Assembly: GCA_020161655.1 (NCBI GenBank)
Contig: JAIUPC010000005.1
Span: 62,001 to 126,000 of the forward strand
DNA: 64,000 nt
Source of the DNA: Pseudomonadota bacterium
Lineage (GTDB): Bacteria > Pseudomonadota > Alphaproteobacteria > Rhodobacterales > Rhodobacteraceae
Reading direction: 5' to 3'
Position numbers and translations under genes: made by a program. The notes under the pieces were generated by a model. That model did not search any database. It was not told the origin of the DNA and saw only the letters and a program-made list of their open reading frames with translations. Every line of letters starts with the position of its first letter. Positions within the stretch are counted from its first letter, which is position 1. This document shows positions 6,985-17,304 of the stretch, piece after piece.

Positions 6985-9708
6985 ATGCAGACCTTAGCCA
7001 AAGCCTCGCGCGCCGATCAGACGCGCGCCCTGAGCCTGAGCACAATCGCCTTCACCGCGTGTTTCGCGGTCTGGACGATCTTCTCCATCATCGGTGTCGC
7101 CATCAAGGGCGAACTGGGCCTGAACGACACCCAGTTCGGCCTTCTGGTGGCCACGCCGATCCTGACCGGCTCGCTGACCCGCATCTTCCTCGGCGTCTGG
7201 ACCGAGAAATACGGCGGGCGCCTTGTCTTTTCCGCGCAGATGATCCTGGCGGCGCTCGCCACATGGGCGCTGACCCTTGCGGACACCTACATCATGTATC
7301 TGGTCGCGGCGCTGGGTGTGGGCCTTGCGGGGGGATCGTTCATCATCGGCGTGGCCTATGTCAGCCGCTGGTACGACGCCGGCCGCCAGGGCACGGCTCT
7401 GGGCATATTCGGGGCGGGCAACATCGGCGCGGCGGTGACGAAGTTCGTCGCCCCTTTCGTGATGGTGGCCTATGGCTGGCAAGGCGTTGCCAACGTCTGG
7501 GCTGCCGCACTTGCCCTGATGGGCGTGATCTTCTTCGTCTTCGCCAAGGACGACCCGGCGCTCGTCGAGCGCCGCAGGACCGGGGCCAGGGCGCCTGGGT
7601 TTGCCCAGCAGTTTGCGCCGCTCAAGAACCTGCAGGTCTGGCGCTTCTCGCTTTACTACTTCTTCGTGTTCGGCGCCTTCGTCGCGCTGGCGCTGTGGCT
7701 GCCAAACTACCTGATCGACGTTTACGGCGTCGATGTCCGCACGGCGGGCATGGCTGCGGCATCCTTCAGCCTGTCGGCCTCGCTGTTCCGGGCCTATGGC
7801 GGGCATCTCGCCGACAAGTTCGGCGCGCGGTCGGTGATGTACTGGACCTTCGGCTTCTCCATGCTGTTCCTGTTCATGCTGTCCTATCCGCCGACGGACT
7901 ACGTCATCCAGGGCAAGGATGGGCTGATCGCCTTCTCGACGAGCATGGGCCTTTGGCCCTTCGTCGCCACGCTGTTCGCGCTCGGCTTCTTCATGAGCCT
8001 GGGCAAGGCGGCGGTGTTCAAGCACATCCCGGTCTATTACCCCAACAATGTCGGCGCGGTCGGGGGTCTTGTGGGCATGATCGGCGGCCTTGGCGGCTTT
8101 GTCCTGCCCATCGCCTTTGGCGCCCTGCTCGACCTGACGGGCATCTACACCTCGTGTTTTGCACTGCTGTTCGTCCTGGTCGCCATCGCGCTCGGCTGGA
8201 TGCACCTGTCGATCCGGGCGATGGAGCGCGCGGCGCATGGCGAGGCACTGGACCGGCTGCCGCAACTGCCCGAGATGCAGGCGATCCACCACCCCGAGCG
8301 CACGGCCATGCCCCGCGTCCTGCAGGAGTGGCAACCGGAAGATGCGGCATTCTGGAATGCCAAGGGCAGGGCCGTCGCGCGCCGCAACCTGTGGCTCTCG
8401 ATCCCGGCGCTGCTTCTGGCGTTCTCGGTCTGGATGGTCTGGTCGATGGTCGTGGCCAAGCTGCCGCTGATCGGCTTCACCTTCACCCCGGAACAACTGT
8501 TCTGGCTCGCCGCGCTGCCTGCCTTGTCGGGGGCGACGCTGCGGATCTTCTACGGCTTCATGGTGCCGATCTTCGGCGGCAGGCTCTGGACGACGTTGTC
8601 CACCGCGTCGCTGATGCTGCCCGCGATCGGCATCGGCTATGCCGTGCAGAACCCTGAAACGCCCTATTTCATCTTCCTGGTCCTGGCGCTGCTCTGCGGC
8701 CTCGGCGGGGCCAACTTTGCCTCCTCCATGGCCAACATCGGCTACTTCTTTCCCAAGGCCGAAAAGGGCAACGCGCTGGCGCTGAACGCGGGCCTTGGCA
8801 ACCTCGGCGTCAGCGTCATGCAGTTCCTGGTGCCGCTGGTCATCACCGTAGGCGTGTTCGGCGCGATGGGCGGCGCGGCACAGGAATTGACTGACGGTGG
8901 CCAACTCTGGATGCAGAACGCAGGCTTTGTCTGGGTGCCGTTCATCCTGATCTCGACCATCGCGGCATGGGCAGGCATGAACGACATCGCCGATGCGAAG
9001 GCGAGCTTTGCCCAGCAGTCGGTGATCTTCGGGCGGACGCACAACTGGTTGATGTGCGTCCTCTACATCGGCACCTTCGGCAGCTTCATCGGCTATTCCG
9101 CGGGCTTCCCGCTGCTCAGCCGGATCGCCTTCCCGGACATCAACGCCCTGCAGTATGTCTTCCTCGGGCCGCTGGTCGGGGCGCTCAGCCGTGCAGGCAC
9201 GGGATGGGTTTCCGACAGGTTCGGCGGCGGGCGTGTCACGTTCTGGGTGTTCGTCGGCATGATCGCCTCTGTCCTTGGCGTGATCCTGTCCCTTCAGGCG
9301 GGCAGCTTTGCCGGGTTCTTCGCGGGCTTCATGGCGCTGTTCTTCTTCACCGGGGTCGGCAATGCCTCGACCTTCCAGATGATCCCGGTGATCATGGGCC
9401 GCGAAGTGCCGCGCCTGATGCCTAAGCTGACCGGGGCCGACCGTGCCCGCCAGATCGCCATGGAGTCAGGCGGGATCGTCGCCTTCACCAGCGCCATCGG
9501 CGCCTATGGCGGGTTCTTCATCCCGAAGGCCTACGGATCGTCGATCGCCATGACGGGCAGCCCCGTCGGCGCGCTCTGGGTGTTCCTGATCTTCTACGTG
9601 CTGTGCCTTGCCATCACCTGGGTCGTCTACACGCGCCCCGGCGGCCTGCTGCACGATATCGAGCGCGGCCGTGCCCGTCCGGGTGCCACCGCCCGCCCCG
9701 CAGAATAA
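6985..9708 (+). CDS. narK: Fused NarK1-NarK2 nitrate/nitrite transporter
   Basis: This 907-residue protein is two complete 12-helix MFS transporters in tandem, joined near residues 415-460. The first half starts in LSTIAFTACFAVWTIFSIIG and has GTALGIFGAGNIGAAVTKF; the second has WSMVVAKLPLIGFTFT and the nitrate signature segment GLGGANFASSMANIGYFFP. In Paracoccus the same fusion imports nitrate by proton symport through one half and exchanges nitrate for nitrite through the other. It is the first gene of the nar operon, with GGAGG before the ATG and narG 16 bases downstream. Confidence 0.97.
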   Translation: MQTLAKASRADQTRALSLSTIAFTACFAVWTIFSIIGVAIKGELGLNDTQFGLLVATPILTGSLTRIFLGVWTEKYGGRLVFSAQMILAALATWALTLADTYIMYLVAALGVGLAGGSFIIGVAYVSRWYDAGRQGTALGIFGAGNIGAAVTKFVAPFVMVAYGWQGVANVWAAALALMGVIFFVFAKDDPALVERRRTGARAPGFAQQFAPLKNLQVWRFSLYYFFVFGAFVALALWLPNYLIDVYGVDVRTAGMAAASFSLSASLFRAYGGHLADKFGARSVMYWTFGFSMLFLFMLSYPPTDYVIQGKDGLIAFSTSMGLWPFVATLFALGFFMSLGKAAVFKHIPVYYPNNVGAVGGLVGMIGGLGGFVLPIAFGALLDLTGIYTSCFALLFVLVAIALGWMHLSIRAMERAAHGEALDRLPQLPEMQAIHHPERTAMPRVLQEWQPEDAAFWNAKGRAVARRNLWLSIPALLLAFSVWMVWSMVVAKLPLIGFTFTPEQLFWLAALPALSGATLRIFYGFMVPIFGGRLWTTLSTASLMLPAIGIGYAVQNPETPYFIFLVLALLCGLGGANFASSMANIGYFFPKAEKGNALALNAGLGNLGVSVMQFLVPLVITVGVFGAMGGAAQELTDGGQLWMQNAGFVWVPFILISTIAAWAGMNDIADAKASFAQQSVIFGRTHNWLMCVLYIGTFGSFIGYSAGFPLLSRIAFPDINALQYVFLGPLVGALSRAGTGWVSDRFGGGRVTFWVFVGMIASVLGVILSLQAGSFAGFFAGFMALFFFTGVGNASTFQMIPVIMGREVPRLMPKLTGADRARQIAMESGGIVAFTSAIGAYGGFFIPKAYGSSIAMTGSPVGALWVFLIFYVLCLAITWVVYTRPGGLLHDIERGRARPGATARPAE

Positions 9709-9723
9709 CGAAAGGAAGCCACG

Positions 9724-12700
9724 ATGAGCCACCTGCTCGACAGACTGAACTTCTTCCAAAGCATAGAGCTTGAGCAATTCTCGGACGGCTGGGGCCAGAC
9801 CACCCGCGAGAACCGGGATTGGGAGGATGTCTACAGAAACCGCTGGCGGCACGACAAGATCGTGCGGTCGACCCACGGGGTGAACTGCACCGGGTCCTGT
9901 TCGTGGAAGATCTACGTCAAATCCGGCATCGTGACCTGGGAGACCCAGCAGACCGATTATCCGCGCACCCGGGCGGGCCTGCCCAACCATGAACCGCGCG
10001 GCTGCGCGCGCGGTGCGTCCTACAGCTGGTATCTCTACTCGGCCAACCGGGTGAAGAACCCGCTGATCCGGGGGGCCCTGATGCGGGCCTGGCGCAGGAT
10101 GCGCCCGACGATGACGCCCGTGGCCGCTTGGGCCGCCATCCAGAATGACCCGGCCCTGCGCGCCAGCTATACCAGGACGCGCGGCAAGGGCGGCTTCGTG
10201 CGCGCATCCTGGGACGAGGCAACCGAGATCATCGCGGCTGCCAACGCCTACACCGCCAAGACCCATGGCCCCGACCGGGTGTTCGGCTTCTCGCCGATTC
10301 CGGCCATGTCGATGGTCAGCTATGCGGCCGGTTCCCGCTATCTCAGCCTGCTGGGCGGCACCTGCATGTCGTTCTACGACTGGTATTGCGACCTGCCGCC
10401 GGCTTCTCCCCAGACCTGGGGCGAACAGACCGACGTGCCGGAATCGGCCGACTGGTACAACGCCGGGTTCCTGATGCTCTGGGGCTCGAACGTGCCGCAG
10501 ACCCGGACGCCCGACGCGCATTTCTACACCGAGGTCCGCTATCGCGGCACCAAGTCCGCCGTGGTCAGCCCCGACTATTCCGAGGCCGCCAAGTTCGGCG
10601 ACATCTGGCTGAACCCGCAGGCCGGCACCGATGCGGCGCTGGCGATGGCCATGGGCCATGTGATCCTGCGCGAATTCCATCTGGATCGGCAGGCCGAGTA
10701 TTTCGAGGACTACGCCCGCAAGTACACCGACATGCCGATGCTGGTGCGGCTTGAGGACAGGGACGGGAAACTTGTCCCGGGGCGCATGCTGCGCGCCGAG
10801 GATTTCGCCGGCCATCTGGGCGAGACCAACAACCCCGACTGGAAGACCGTCGCCTACGACGAAGCCTCCGGGCAGATCGTGGCACCCAACGGGTCGATCG
10901 GCTTCCGCTGGGGCGAGGAAGGCAAGTGGAACCTTGAACAGCGCGCCAAGGGGGCCGAGGCGCAACTGCGGCTGAGCCAGATCCTCGACGGGCACCATGA
11001 TGAGGTCGTGGGCGTCGATTTCCCCTATTTCGGCGGGGTCGCGACCGGCGATTTCGTGAAATGCGACCATCCGGAGGTACTGACCCGCAACATCCCCGCC
11101 CGGCGCGTCACTCTCGCCGACAGCACGGAAGCGCTGGTCGCCACGGTCTTCGACCTGTTCTGCGCCAACTACGGTCTCGACCGTGGCCTTGGCGGCAAAT
11201 GGGTCTCGAAGGACTTCAACGACGACAGTCCCTACACTCCGGCCTGGGCGGAAAAGATCACCGGCGTCGACCGGGAAAAGATCATCGCCGTGGCGCGGGA
11301 ATTCGCAGGCAACGCCGAAAAGACCCACGGCAAGTCCATGGTCATCCTCGGGGCCGGTCTGAACCACTGGTACCACATGGACATGAACTACCGCGGCATC
11401 ATCAACATGCTGGTGATGTGCGGCTGCATCGGCCAGGAGGGCGGCGGCTGGTCGCACTATGTGGGCCAGGAAAAACTCCGCCCGCAGACCGGCTGGGCGC
11501 CTTTGGCCTTTGCGCTGGACTGGAACCGTCCGCCCCGGCACATGAACTCGACCTCGTGCTGGTATGCCCATACCGACCAGTGGCGCTATGAGACCCTGCG
11601 CGCGGGCGAGATCCTGTCGCCCACCGCTCCCAAGGGCGACTGGGATGTGTCGTTGATCGACTACAACATCCGCGCCGAGCGGATGGGCTGGCTGCCGTCT
11701 GCCCCACAACTGAAGACCAACCCGCTGGAAGTGTCGAAAGCGGCAAAGGCGGCAGGCCAGGCCATTTCCGCCTATGTGGCCGAACAACTGAAATCCGGCA
11801 CGCTGGAAATGTCCTGCCAGGACCCGGACGCGCCGGAAAACTGGCCGCGCAACCTGTTTGTCTGGCGGTCGAACCTGCTTGGGTCCAGCGGCAAGGGGCA
11901 CGAATACTTCCTCAAGCACCTTCTGGGCACCGACCACGGCGTGATGGGCAAGGATCTCGGCGAGGAAGGCGGCGTCATGCCGAAGGAGGCGGTCTGGCAC
12001 AAGGAGGCGCCGAAGGGCAAGCTTGACCTGCTGGTCTGCATCGACTTCCGCATGTCCACCACCGCCGTCTATTCCGACATCGTGCTGCCGACGGCGAGCT
12101 GGTACGAAAAGGACGACCTGAACACCTCGGACATGCATCCCTTCATCCACCCGCTGCAGGCGGCTGTGGACCCGGCTTACGAGTCGAAGTCGGACTGGGA
12201 GATCTTCAAGTCGATCGCCCGGAAGTTCTCGGAAGTCGCGCCCGAGGTTCTGGGCGTTGAAACCGATATCGTCCAGCTTCCACTGCTGCATGACACCCCC
12301 GGCGAGTTGGCGCAGGCGCATGTACACGACTGGAAGAAGGGCGAATGTGACCTGATCCCCGGCAAGACCGCGCCGAACTACATCGCGGTCGAGCGGGATT
12401 ATCCGAACCTTTACAAGAAGTTCACCTCGGTCGGGCCGCTGCTGGAGAAGCTGGGCAACGGCGGCAAGGGCATCAACTGGGACACAAAGCCCGAGGTCGG
12501 GCACCTGCGCGACCTGAACGGCGAGGTGCTGGAGGCAGGCGTCTCGAAAGGACAGCCGAAACTGGAAACCGCCATCGACGCGGCCGAAATGATCCTGATG
12601 CTGGCGCCCGAAACCAACGGCGAAGTGGCCGTCAAGGCGTGGGAGGAACTGGAAAAACCCACCGGTCGCCACCATGCCCATCTGGCCGAAGGCGCGCATC

Positions 12701-13470
12701 ACACCAAGATCCGCTTCCGCGACATTGCCGCGCAGCCGCGCAAGATCATCTCCTCGCCCACATGGTCGGGGATCGAAAGCGAAGAGGTCTGCTACAACGC
12801 GGGCTATACCAACGTGCATGAGCTGATCCCGTGGCGGACGCTCACCGGCCGCCAGCAGCTCTATCAGGATCACCTCTGGATGCGGGCCTTTGGCGAAGGC
12901 TTTGTCAGCTACCGCCCGCCGGTGGACCTGAAAACCATCACCAGGGCCGTCAACAACGACGCGGCCGAGGGCAACCCGCATGTGGTGCTGAACTTCATCA
13001 CGCCGCACCAGAAATGGGGCATCCATTCGACCTATACCGACAACCTTCTCATGCTCACACTGAACCGGGGCGGGCCGGTGGTCTGGATGTCCGAAGTGGA
13101 CGCGCAGAAGGCTGGTCTGGTCGATAACGACTGGGTCGAGGCCTACAACACCAACGGCGCCTTGACGGCGCGGGTGGTGGTCAGCCAGCGGATCAAGCAG
13201 GGCACGCTCTTCATGTACCACGCGCAGGAAAAGATCGTGAACACGCCCGGATCGGAAAAGACCGGCCATCGCGGCGGCATCCACAACTCGGTCACGCGCG
13301 CCACGCTGAAGCCGACGCACATGATCGGCGGCTATGCGCAACTGTCCTACGGCTTCAACTACTACGGCACCGTGGGCAGCAACCGCGACGAATTCGTCAT
13401 CGTGCGGAAAATGAAAAAGGTTGACTGGCTGGACACGCCCGCAACCCGGAAAGTGGAGGCCGCGGAATGA
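9724..13470 (+). CDS. narG: Respiratory nitrate reductase, catalytic alpha subunit
   Basis: NarG reduces nitrate to nitrite on the cytoplasmic face using a bis-MGD molybdenum cofactor. The 1248-residue protein has the FS0 cluster ligands His51, Cys55, Cys59 and Cys94 in THGVNCTGSC and EPRGC, with His in first position as is typical for NarG. The Mo-ligand region FYDWYCDLPPASPQTWGEQ is intact (about 218-236), as are long MGD-binding segments to the C terminus. It overlaps narH by ATGA. Length and motifs match functional enzymes throughout. Confidence 0.98.
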   Translation: MSHLLDRLNFFQSIELEQFSDGWGQTTRENRDWEDVYRNRWRHDKIVRSTHGVNCTGSCSWKIYVKSGIVTWETQQTDYPRTRAGLPNHEPRGCARGASYSWYLYSANRVKNPLIRGALMRAWRRMRPTMTPVAAWAAIQNDPALRASYTRTRGKGGFVRASWDEATEIIAAANAYTAKTHGPDRVFGFSPIPAMSMVSYAAGSRYLSLLGGTCMSFYDWYCDLPPASPQTWGEQTDVPESADWYNAGFLMLWGSNVPQTRTPDAHFYTEVRYRGTKSAVVSPDYSEAAKFGDIWLNPQAGTDAALAMAMGHVILREFHLDRQAEYFEDYARKYTDMPMLVRLEDRDGKLVPGRMLRAEDFAGHLGETNNPDWKTVAYDEASGQIVAPNGSIGFRWGEEGKWNLEQRAKGAEAQLRLSQILDGHHDEVVGVDFPYFGGVATGDFVKCDHPEVLTRNIPARRVTLADSTEALVATVFDLFCANYGLDRGLGGKWVSKDFNDDSPYTPAWAEKITGVDREKIIAVAREFAGNAEKTHGKSMVILGAGLNHWYHMDMNYRGIINMLVMCGCIGQEGGGWSHYVGQEKLRPQTGWAPLAFALDWNRPPRHMNSTSCWYAHTDQWRYETLRAGEILSPTAPKGDWDVSLIDYNIRAERMGWLPSAPQLKTNPLEVSKAAKAAGQAISAYVAEQLKSGTLEMSCQDPDAPENWPRNLFVWRSNLLGSSGKGHEYFLKHLLGTDHGVMGKDLGEEGGVMPKEAVWHKEAPKGKLDLLVCIDFRMSTTAVYSDIVLPTASWYEKDDLNTSDMHPFIHPLQAAVDPAYESKSDWEIFKSIARKFSEVAPEVLGVETDIVQLPLLHDTPGELAQAHVHDWKKGECDLIPGKTAPNYIAVERDYPNLYKKFTSVGPLLEKLGNGGKGINWDTKPEVGHLRDLNGEVLEAGVSKGQPKLETAIDAAEMILMLAPETNGEVAVKAWEELEKPTGRHHAHLAEGAHHTKIRFRDIAAQPRKIISSPTWSGIESEEVCYNAGYTNVHELIPWRTLTGRQQLYQDHLWMRAFGEGFVSYRPPVDLKTITRAVNNDAAEGNPHVVLNFITPHQKWGIHSTYTDNLLMLTLNRGGPVVWMSEVDAQKAGLVDNDWVEAYNTNGALTARVVVSQRIKQGTLFMYHAQEKIVNTPGSEKTGHRGGIHNSVTRATLKPTHMIGGYAQLSYGFNYYGTVGSNRDEFVIVRKMKKVDWLDTPATRKVEAAE

Positions 13471-14993
13471 AAGTTCGTGCGCAAATCGGCAAGGTTCTCA
13501 ACCTCGACAAATGCATCGGGTGTCACACCTGTTCCGTCACCTGCAAGAACGTCTGGACCAGCCGCGAAGGCGTCGAATACGCCTGGTTCAACAACGTCGA
13601 GACAAAGCCCGGCACCGGCTATCCGACCGACTGGGAAAACCAGACGCGCTGGAACGGCGGTTGGGCGCGGTCGAAGTCGGGCAAGCTGCACCCCAAGCAG
13701 GGATCGAAATGGCGGATTCTGGCGAACATCTTCGCCAACCCCGACCTGCCCGAGATCGACGACTACTACGAGCCGTTCGATTTCGACTACGACCACCTGA
13801 AATCCGCACCCGACATGAACGCCTTCCCCACCGCGCGCCCGCGCTCGAAGATCACCGGCGAGCGGATCGAGAAGATCGAGAAGGGGCCGAACTGGGAGGA
13901 AATCCTGGGCGGCGAGTTCTCGAAGCGGTCCAAGGATTACAACTTCGAGAACATCCAGAAGCAGATCTATGGAGAGTATGAGAATACCTTCATGATGTAT
14001 CTGCCGAGGCTCTGCGAGCATTGCCTCAACCCGACCTGCTCCGCCTCCTGCCCCTCGGGCGCGATCTACAAGCGCGAGGAAGACGGCATCGTCCTGATCG
14101 ACCAGGAAAAATGCCGCGGCTGGCGGATGTGCATCTCGGGCTGCCCCTACAAGAAGGTCTATTACAACTGGGATACCGGCAAGTCCGAGAAATGCACCTT
14201 CTGCTATCCCCGCATCGAAAGCGGCCAGCCGACGGTCTGTTCGGAAACCTGCGTCGGGCGCATCCGCTATCTGGGTGTGATCCTTTACGACGCCGACAAG
14301 ATCGAGGCCGCGGCAAGCAGCGAGCGCGAGACGGATCTCTATGGGGCGCAGCTTGACGTGTTCCTTGACCCGAACGACCCTGCGGTGATCGCCGCCGCCC
14401 GCCGGGATGGCGTGCCCGAGGACTGGATCGAATCCGCCAAGGTCAGCCCGATCTGGAAGATGGCGATGGAGTGGAAGGTCGCCTTCCCGCTGCATCCGGA
14501 ATACCGCACCTTGCCGATGGTCTGGTACATCCCGCCGCTGTCGCCGATCCAGAATGCGGCCCAGGCCGGCCAGATCGCGATGAGCGACCAGATGCCCGAC
14601 GTGCGGTCCCTGCGCATTCCGGTGCAATACCTCGCCAACATGCTGACGGCCGGGGATGAAGAACCGATCGTATCGGCGCTGGAACGGATGTCGGCGATGC
14701 GGCTCTACATGCGCGCGCTGACGGTGGACGGCGTGCGTGACGAGGGCATCGCCGCCCGCGTCGGCATGTCGGGCCGGATGATCGAGGACATGTACAGGAT
14801 CATGGCGATTGCCGACTACGAGGACCGCTTCGCAATCCCCACGGCGCACCGCGAACAGAACGAGGCGGGGGCCGACATCCGCGGCGGCTGCGGCTTCACC
14901 GACGGCAACGGCTGTTCCAGCGGCGAGACCGGCAAGACCACCATGTTCGGCGGCAAGAAGAAATCCTTTGCCCTTCCGCTGGAGTCATTCTGA
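13467..14993 (+). CDS. narH: Nitrate reductase beta subunit, iron-sulfur protein
   Basis: NarH passes electrons from NarI heme to NarG. The 508-residue protein has four Cys groups: CIGCHTCSVTCKN (16-28), CEHCLNPTCSASCPSG (about 184-199), CRGWRMCISGCP (about 217-228) and CTFCYPRIESGQPTVCSETC. In the third group Trp replaces one Cys, the mark of the 3Fe-4S cluster in NarH. It begins inside the end of narG and its stop shares one base with the narJ start. The gene is intact and co-transcribed. Confidence 0.98.
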   Translation: MKVRAQIGKVLNLDKCIGCHTCSVTCKNVWTSREGVEYAWFNNVETKPGTGYPTDWENQTRWNGGWARSKSGKLHPKQGSKWRILANIFANPDLPEIDDYYEPFDFDYDHLKSAPDMNAFPTARPRSKITGERIEKIEKGPNWEEILGGEFSKRSKDYNFENIQKQIYGEYENTFMMYLPRLCEHCLNPTCSASCPSGAIYKREEDGIVLIDQEKCRGWRMCISGCPYKKVYYNWDTGKSEKCTFCYPRIESGQPTVCSETCVGRIRYLGVILYDADKIEAAASSERETDLYGAQLDVFLDPNDPAVIAAARRDGVPEDWIESAKVSPIWKMAMEWKVAFPLHPEYRTLPMVWYIPPLSPIQNAAQAGQIAMSDQMPDVRSLRIPVQYLANMLTAGDEEPIVSALERMSAMRLYMRALTVDGVRDEGIAARVGMSGRMIEDMYRIMAIADYEDRFAIPTAHREQNEAGADIRGGCGFTDGNGCSSGETGKTTMFGGKKKSFALPLESF

Positions 14994-15697
14994 TGATGGA
15001 CCGTACCCTCAAGGCGCTGTCGCTGACCCTCAGCTATCCGACAGCCGAGCTTCAGGAGGCCATGCCCGAGATCGGGTCCGTTCTGGGCTCCGACCTCCGG
15101 CTGACACTTGCAACCCGCCTGACGCTGCAACATCTGGCCGATGACCTGGGGCGGGGCGACCTGTTCGATGTCCAGGAAAGCTACGTGATGCTTTTCGACC
15201 GCTCGCGCACCTTGTCGCTGAACCTCTTCGAGCATGTCCATGGCGAAAGCCGCGACCGCGGCGGCGCGATGGTCAGCCTGATCGAAACCTACCGGGCGGG
15301 CGGCTTCGAGCCCGCCACCACGGAACTGCCCGACCACCTGCCGGTGCTGCTGGAATTCCTGTCGACGCGGCCCTTCGCCGAAGCACAGGAAACCCTGGCG
15401 GACGCGGCCCACATCTTCGACGCGCTTGCCGCCCGGCTGGTGCGGCGGGCAAGCGGATATGACGCCGCCTTCGCCGCGCTTTCCCAGCTGGCGGGCGCAG
15501 AGGCCGATGTGGAAGCCGTGGCAGGCATGCTGGCACAGGTCGATGACGACCCGACCGACCTTGCCGCGCTGGATGCCGTCTGGGAGGAAACCGAAGTGAC
15601 CTTCGGCCCCGACCCGAACGCCGGCTGCCCGCAGGTCCGTGACATGCTGGCGCTCATGGACAAACCCGCCCCCACCGCCCTGAACAGGAGCGCATGA
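14993..15697 (+). CDS. narJ: Nitrate reductase maturation chaperone (delta subunit)
   Basis: NarJ is a cytoplasmic chaperone that helps insert the molybdenum cofactor into NarG and attach the NarGH complex to NarI; it is not part of the final enzyme. The 234-residue, helix-rich protein has the TorD/NarJ-like motif YVMLFDRSRTLSLNLFEHVHG (about 61-81), the best preserved NarJ signature, and an acidic C-terminal half. It starts on the last base of the narH stop codon; two consecutive ATGs are possible starts. Confidence 0.96.
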   Translation: MMDRTLKALSLTLSYPTAELQEAMPEIGSVLGSDLRLTLATRLTLQHLADDLGRGDLFDVQESYVMLFDRSRTLSLNLFEHVHGESRDRGGAMVSLIETYRAGGFEPATTELPDHLPVLLEFLSTRPFAEAQETLADAAHIFDALAARLVRRASGYDAAFAALSQLAGAEADVEAVAGMLAQVDDDPTDLAALDAVWEETEVTFGPDPNAGCPQVRDMLALMDKPAPTALNRSA

Positions 15698-15698
15698 C

Positions 15699-16484
15699 AT
15701 GTTCGAAGGTTTCGACATCAACTTCATCATCTTCGGGCTCATGCCCTATGTCGCGCTGACGGTGTTCCTTGTGGGGTCCATCGCGCGCTATGAGCGCGAC
15801 CCCTTCACCTGGAAAAGCTCGTCCAGCCAGCTTCTGCGCCGCAAGCAGCTGGTCTGGGGGTCGATCCTGTTCCATGTCGGCATCCTGACCGTGTTCTTCG
15901 GCCACCTCGTCGGGCTGTTCACGCCCGTCTGGGTGCTGGATGCCCTCGGGGTTCCCTACGGGCTGAAGCAATGGATGGCGATCCTGATCGGCGGCCCGGC
16001 GGGCCTTGCCGCGCTGATCGGCGGCTCCATGCTGATCCACCGGCGGCTGACCGATCCGCGCATCCGCGCCACATCCACCACGCTGGATATCCTGATCATG
16101 ATACTGATCTGGATGCAGCTTGCCATCGGACTGCTGACCATCACGCAGTCGCTGCAACACCTGGACGGGGCCGAGATGGTCCGCTTCATGAACTGGTCGC
16201 AAAGCGTGGTCACCTGGAACGTGAACGCCTGGACCACGGTGGTGGACGTGCACTGGCTGTTCAAGCTGCACATCTTCCTTGGGCTGATCATCACCATGCT
16301 GTTTCCATTCACCCGGCTGGTCCATATCTGGTCCGGCTTTGCCGCCCCGTTCCGCTATCTGCTGACGCGGCCCGGCTACCAGATCGTGCGGTCGCGGCGC
16401 CGTCGGCCCCTGGAAGAACGCCGCCGCGCCCATGACGCACGGCAGGGCAAGACCGGCCCCAAAGCCACCACACCGGCGGAGTGA
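15699..16484 (+). CDS. narI: Nitrate reductase gamma subunit, membrane cytochrome b
   Basis: NarI oxidises quinol at the membrane and holds two b hemes. The 261-residue protein shows five membrane segments and the conserved His residues: LFHVGILTVFFGHLVGLF in helix 2 (two His) and VHWLFKLHIFLGLIITMLFPF in helix 5 (two His). The C-terminal tail is basic and cytoplasmic. It lies one base after the narJ stop and its own stop overlaps a possible GTG start of the next gene. Confidence 0.97.
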   Translation: MFEGFDINFIIFGLMPYVALTVFLVGSIARYERDPFTWKSSSSQLLRRKQLVWGSILFHVGILTVFFGHLVGLFTPVWVLDALGVPYGLKQWMAILIGGPAGLAALIGGSMLIHRRLTDPRIRATSTTLDILIMILIWMQLAIGLLTITQSLQHLDGAEMVRFMNWSQSVVTWNVNAWTTVVDVHWLFKLHIFLGLIITMLFPFTRLVHIWSGFAAPFRYLLTRPGYQIVRSRRRRPLEERRRAHDARQGKTGPKATTPAE

Positions 16485-16489
16485 GCAGG

Positions 16490-17284
16490 ATGAACGTGGC
16501 CCTTTTCCCCGATGTCGTCGTGAACGGCGAGACCATCCCCTCGGCGGCCGTCGCCGCCGAGGCCCAGAACCACACGGCCCCCAGGGACAAGCCCGGCATC
16601 GCCTGGCGCAAGGCGGCGCGGGCTCTGGCGATCCGCACGCTGCTCTTGCAGGAAGCCCGCGCCCGCGGGCTGACGGCCGATCCCGAAGAACTGGCACCCG
16701 GTCGGGTCGAGACCGAGGAGGAGGCGCTGATCCGCGCCCTGCTGGACGACGCATTGTCAATTGCGCCGGTGACGGATGCGGAGGTGCGGGCGGAATGGTC
16801 CAGGGACCCGGACCGGTTCCGGTCGGCGCCGCTTTGGGATGTGTCGCATATCCTCTGCGCCTGCGATCCGCGAGACGCCGCGGAAAGCGCAATGGCCGAA
16901 GCCCGCGCCAAGGCCATGCTGGCGCGACTGGACGGTGACGCCAAGGGCTTTGCCCTCGCCGCGCGCGAAAGCGATTGCGGGTCCAAGGCGGCGGGCGGCC
17001 ACCTCGGTCAGCTTGGCCCCGGCGACACCGTGCCGGAGTTCGAGACGGCGCTGCGCGACCTTTCCGAAGGCGCGACGACGCCCGCGCCCGTCCTTTCGCG
17101 CCACGGCTGGCACATCATCCGCCTGAACGCCATCGCTCCGGGGCAGGTGCTTCCCTATGAGGCCGTGCGGCCGAAGATCGCGCAGGCGCTGGAAAAGGCA
17201 GGCTGGGCGCGCGCCTCCCGTGACTTCATCGAGGCCCTGGCCAAGGGCGCTGAGATCACCGGCGCAAGCCTGGCTTCGATCTGA
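16490..17284 (+). CDS. Parvulin-type peptidyl-prolyl isomerase of the nar operon
   Basis: The 264-residue protein has a helical N-terminal part and a rotamase domain at about 105-225, with DVSHILCACDP, FALAARESDCGSKAAGGHLGQL and SRHGWHIIRLNAI as typical PpiC motifs. No signal peptide or membrane segment is present, so it acts in the cytoplasm, probably helping NarGHI assembly; such genes are known at the end of nar operons in Paracoccus and relatives. ATG 16490 has GGAG upstream; a GTG at 16481 overlapping the narI stop is a second option. Confidence 0.9.
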   Translation: MNVALFPDVVVNGETIPSAAVAAEAQNHTAPRDKPGIAWRKAARALAIRTLLLQEARARGLTADPEELAPGRVETEEEALIRALLDDALSIAPVTDAEVRAEWSRDPDRFRSAPLWDVSHILCACDPRDAAESAMAEARAKAMLARLDGDAKGFALAARESDCGSKAAGGHLGQLGPGDTVPEFETALRDLSEGATTPAPVLSRHGWHIIRLNAIAPGQVLPYEAVRPKIAQALEKAGWARASRDFIEALAKGAEITGASLASI

Positions 17285-17304
17285 ACGGCGCGATAGGAGG
17301 GGTG

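Noticed and set aside
9466..13341. 1,291-codon minus-strand open frame opposite narG
   Set aside because: Shadow of narG caused by codon bias; no domain recognised and no ribosome site.
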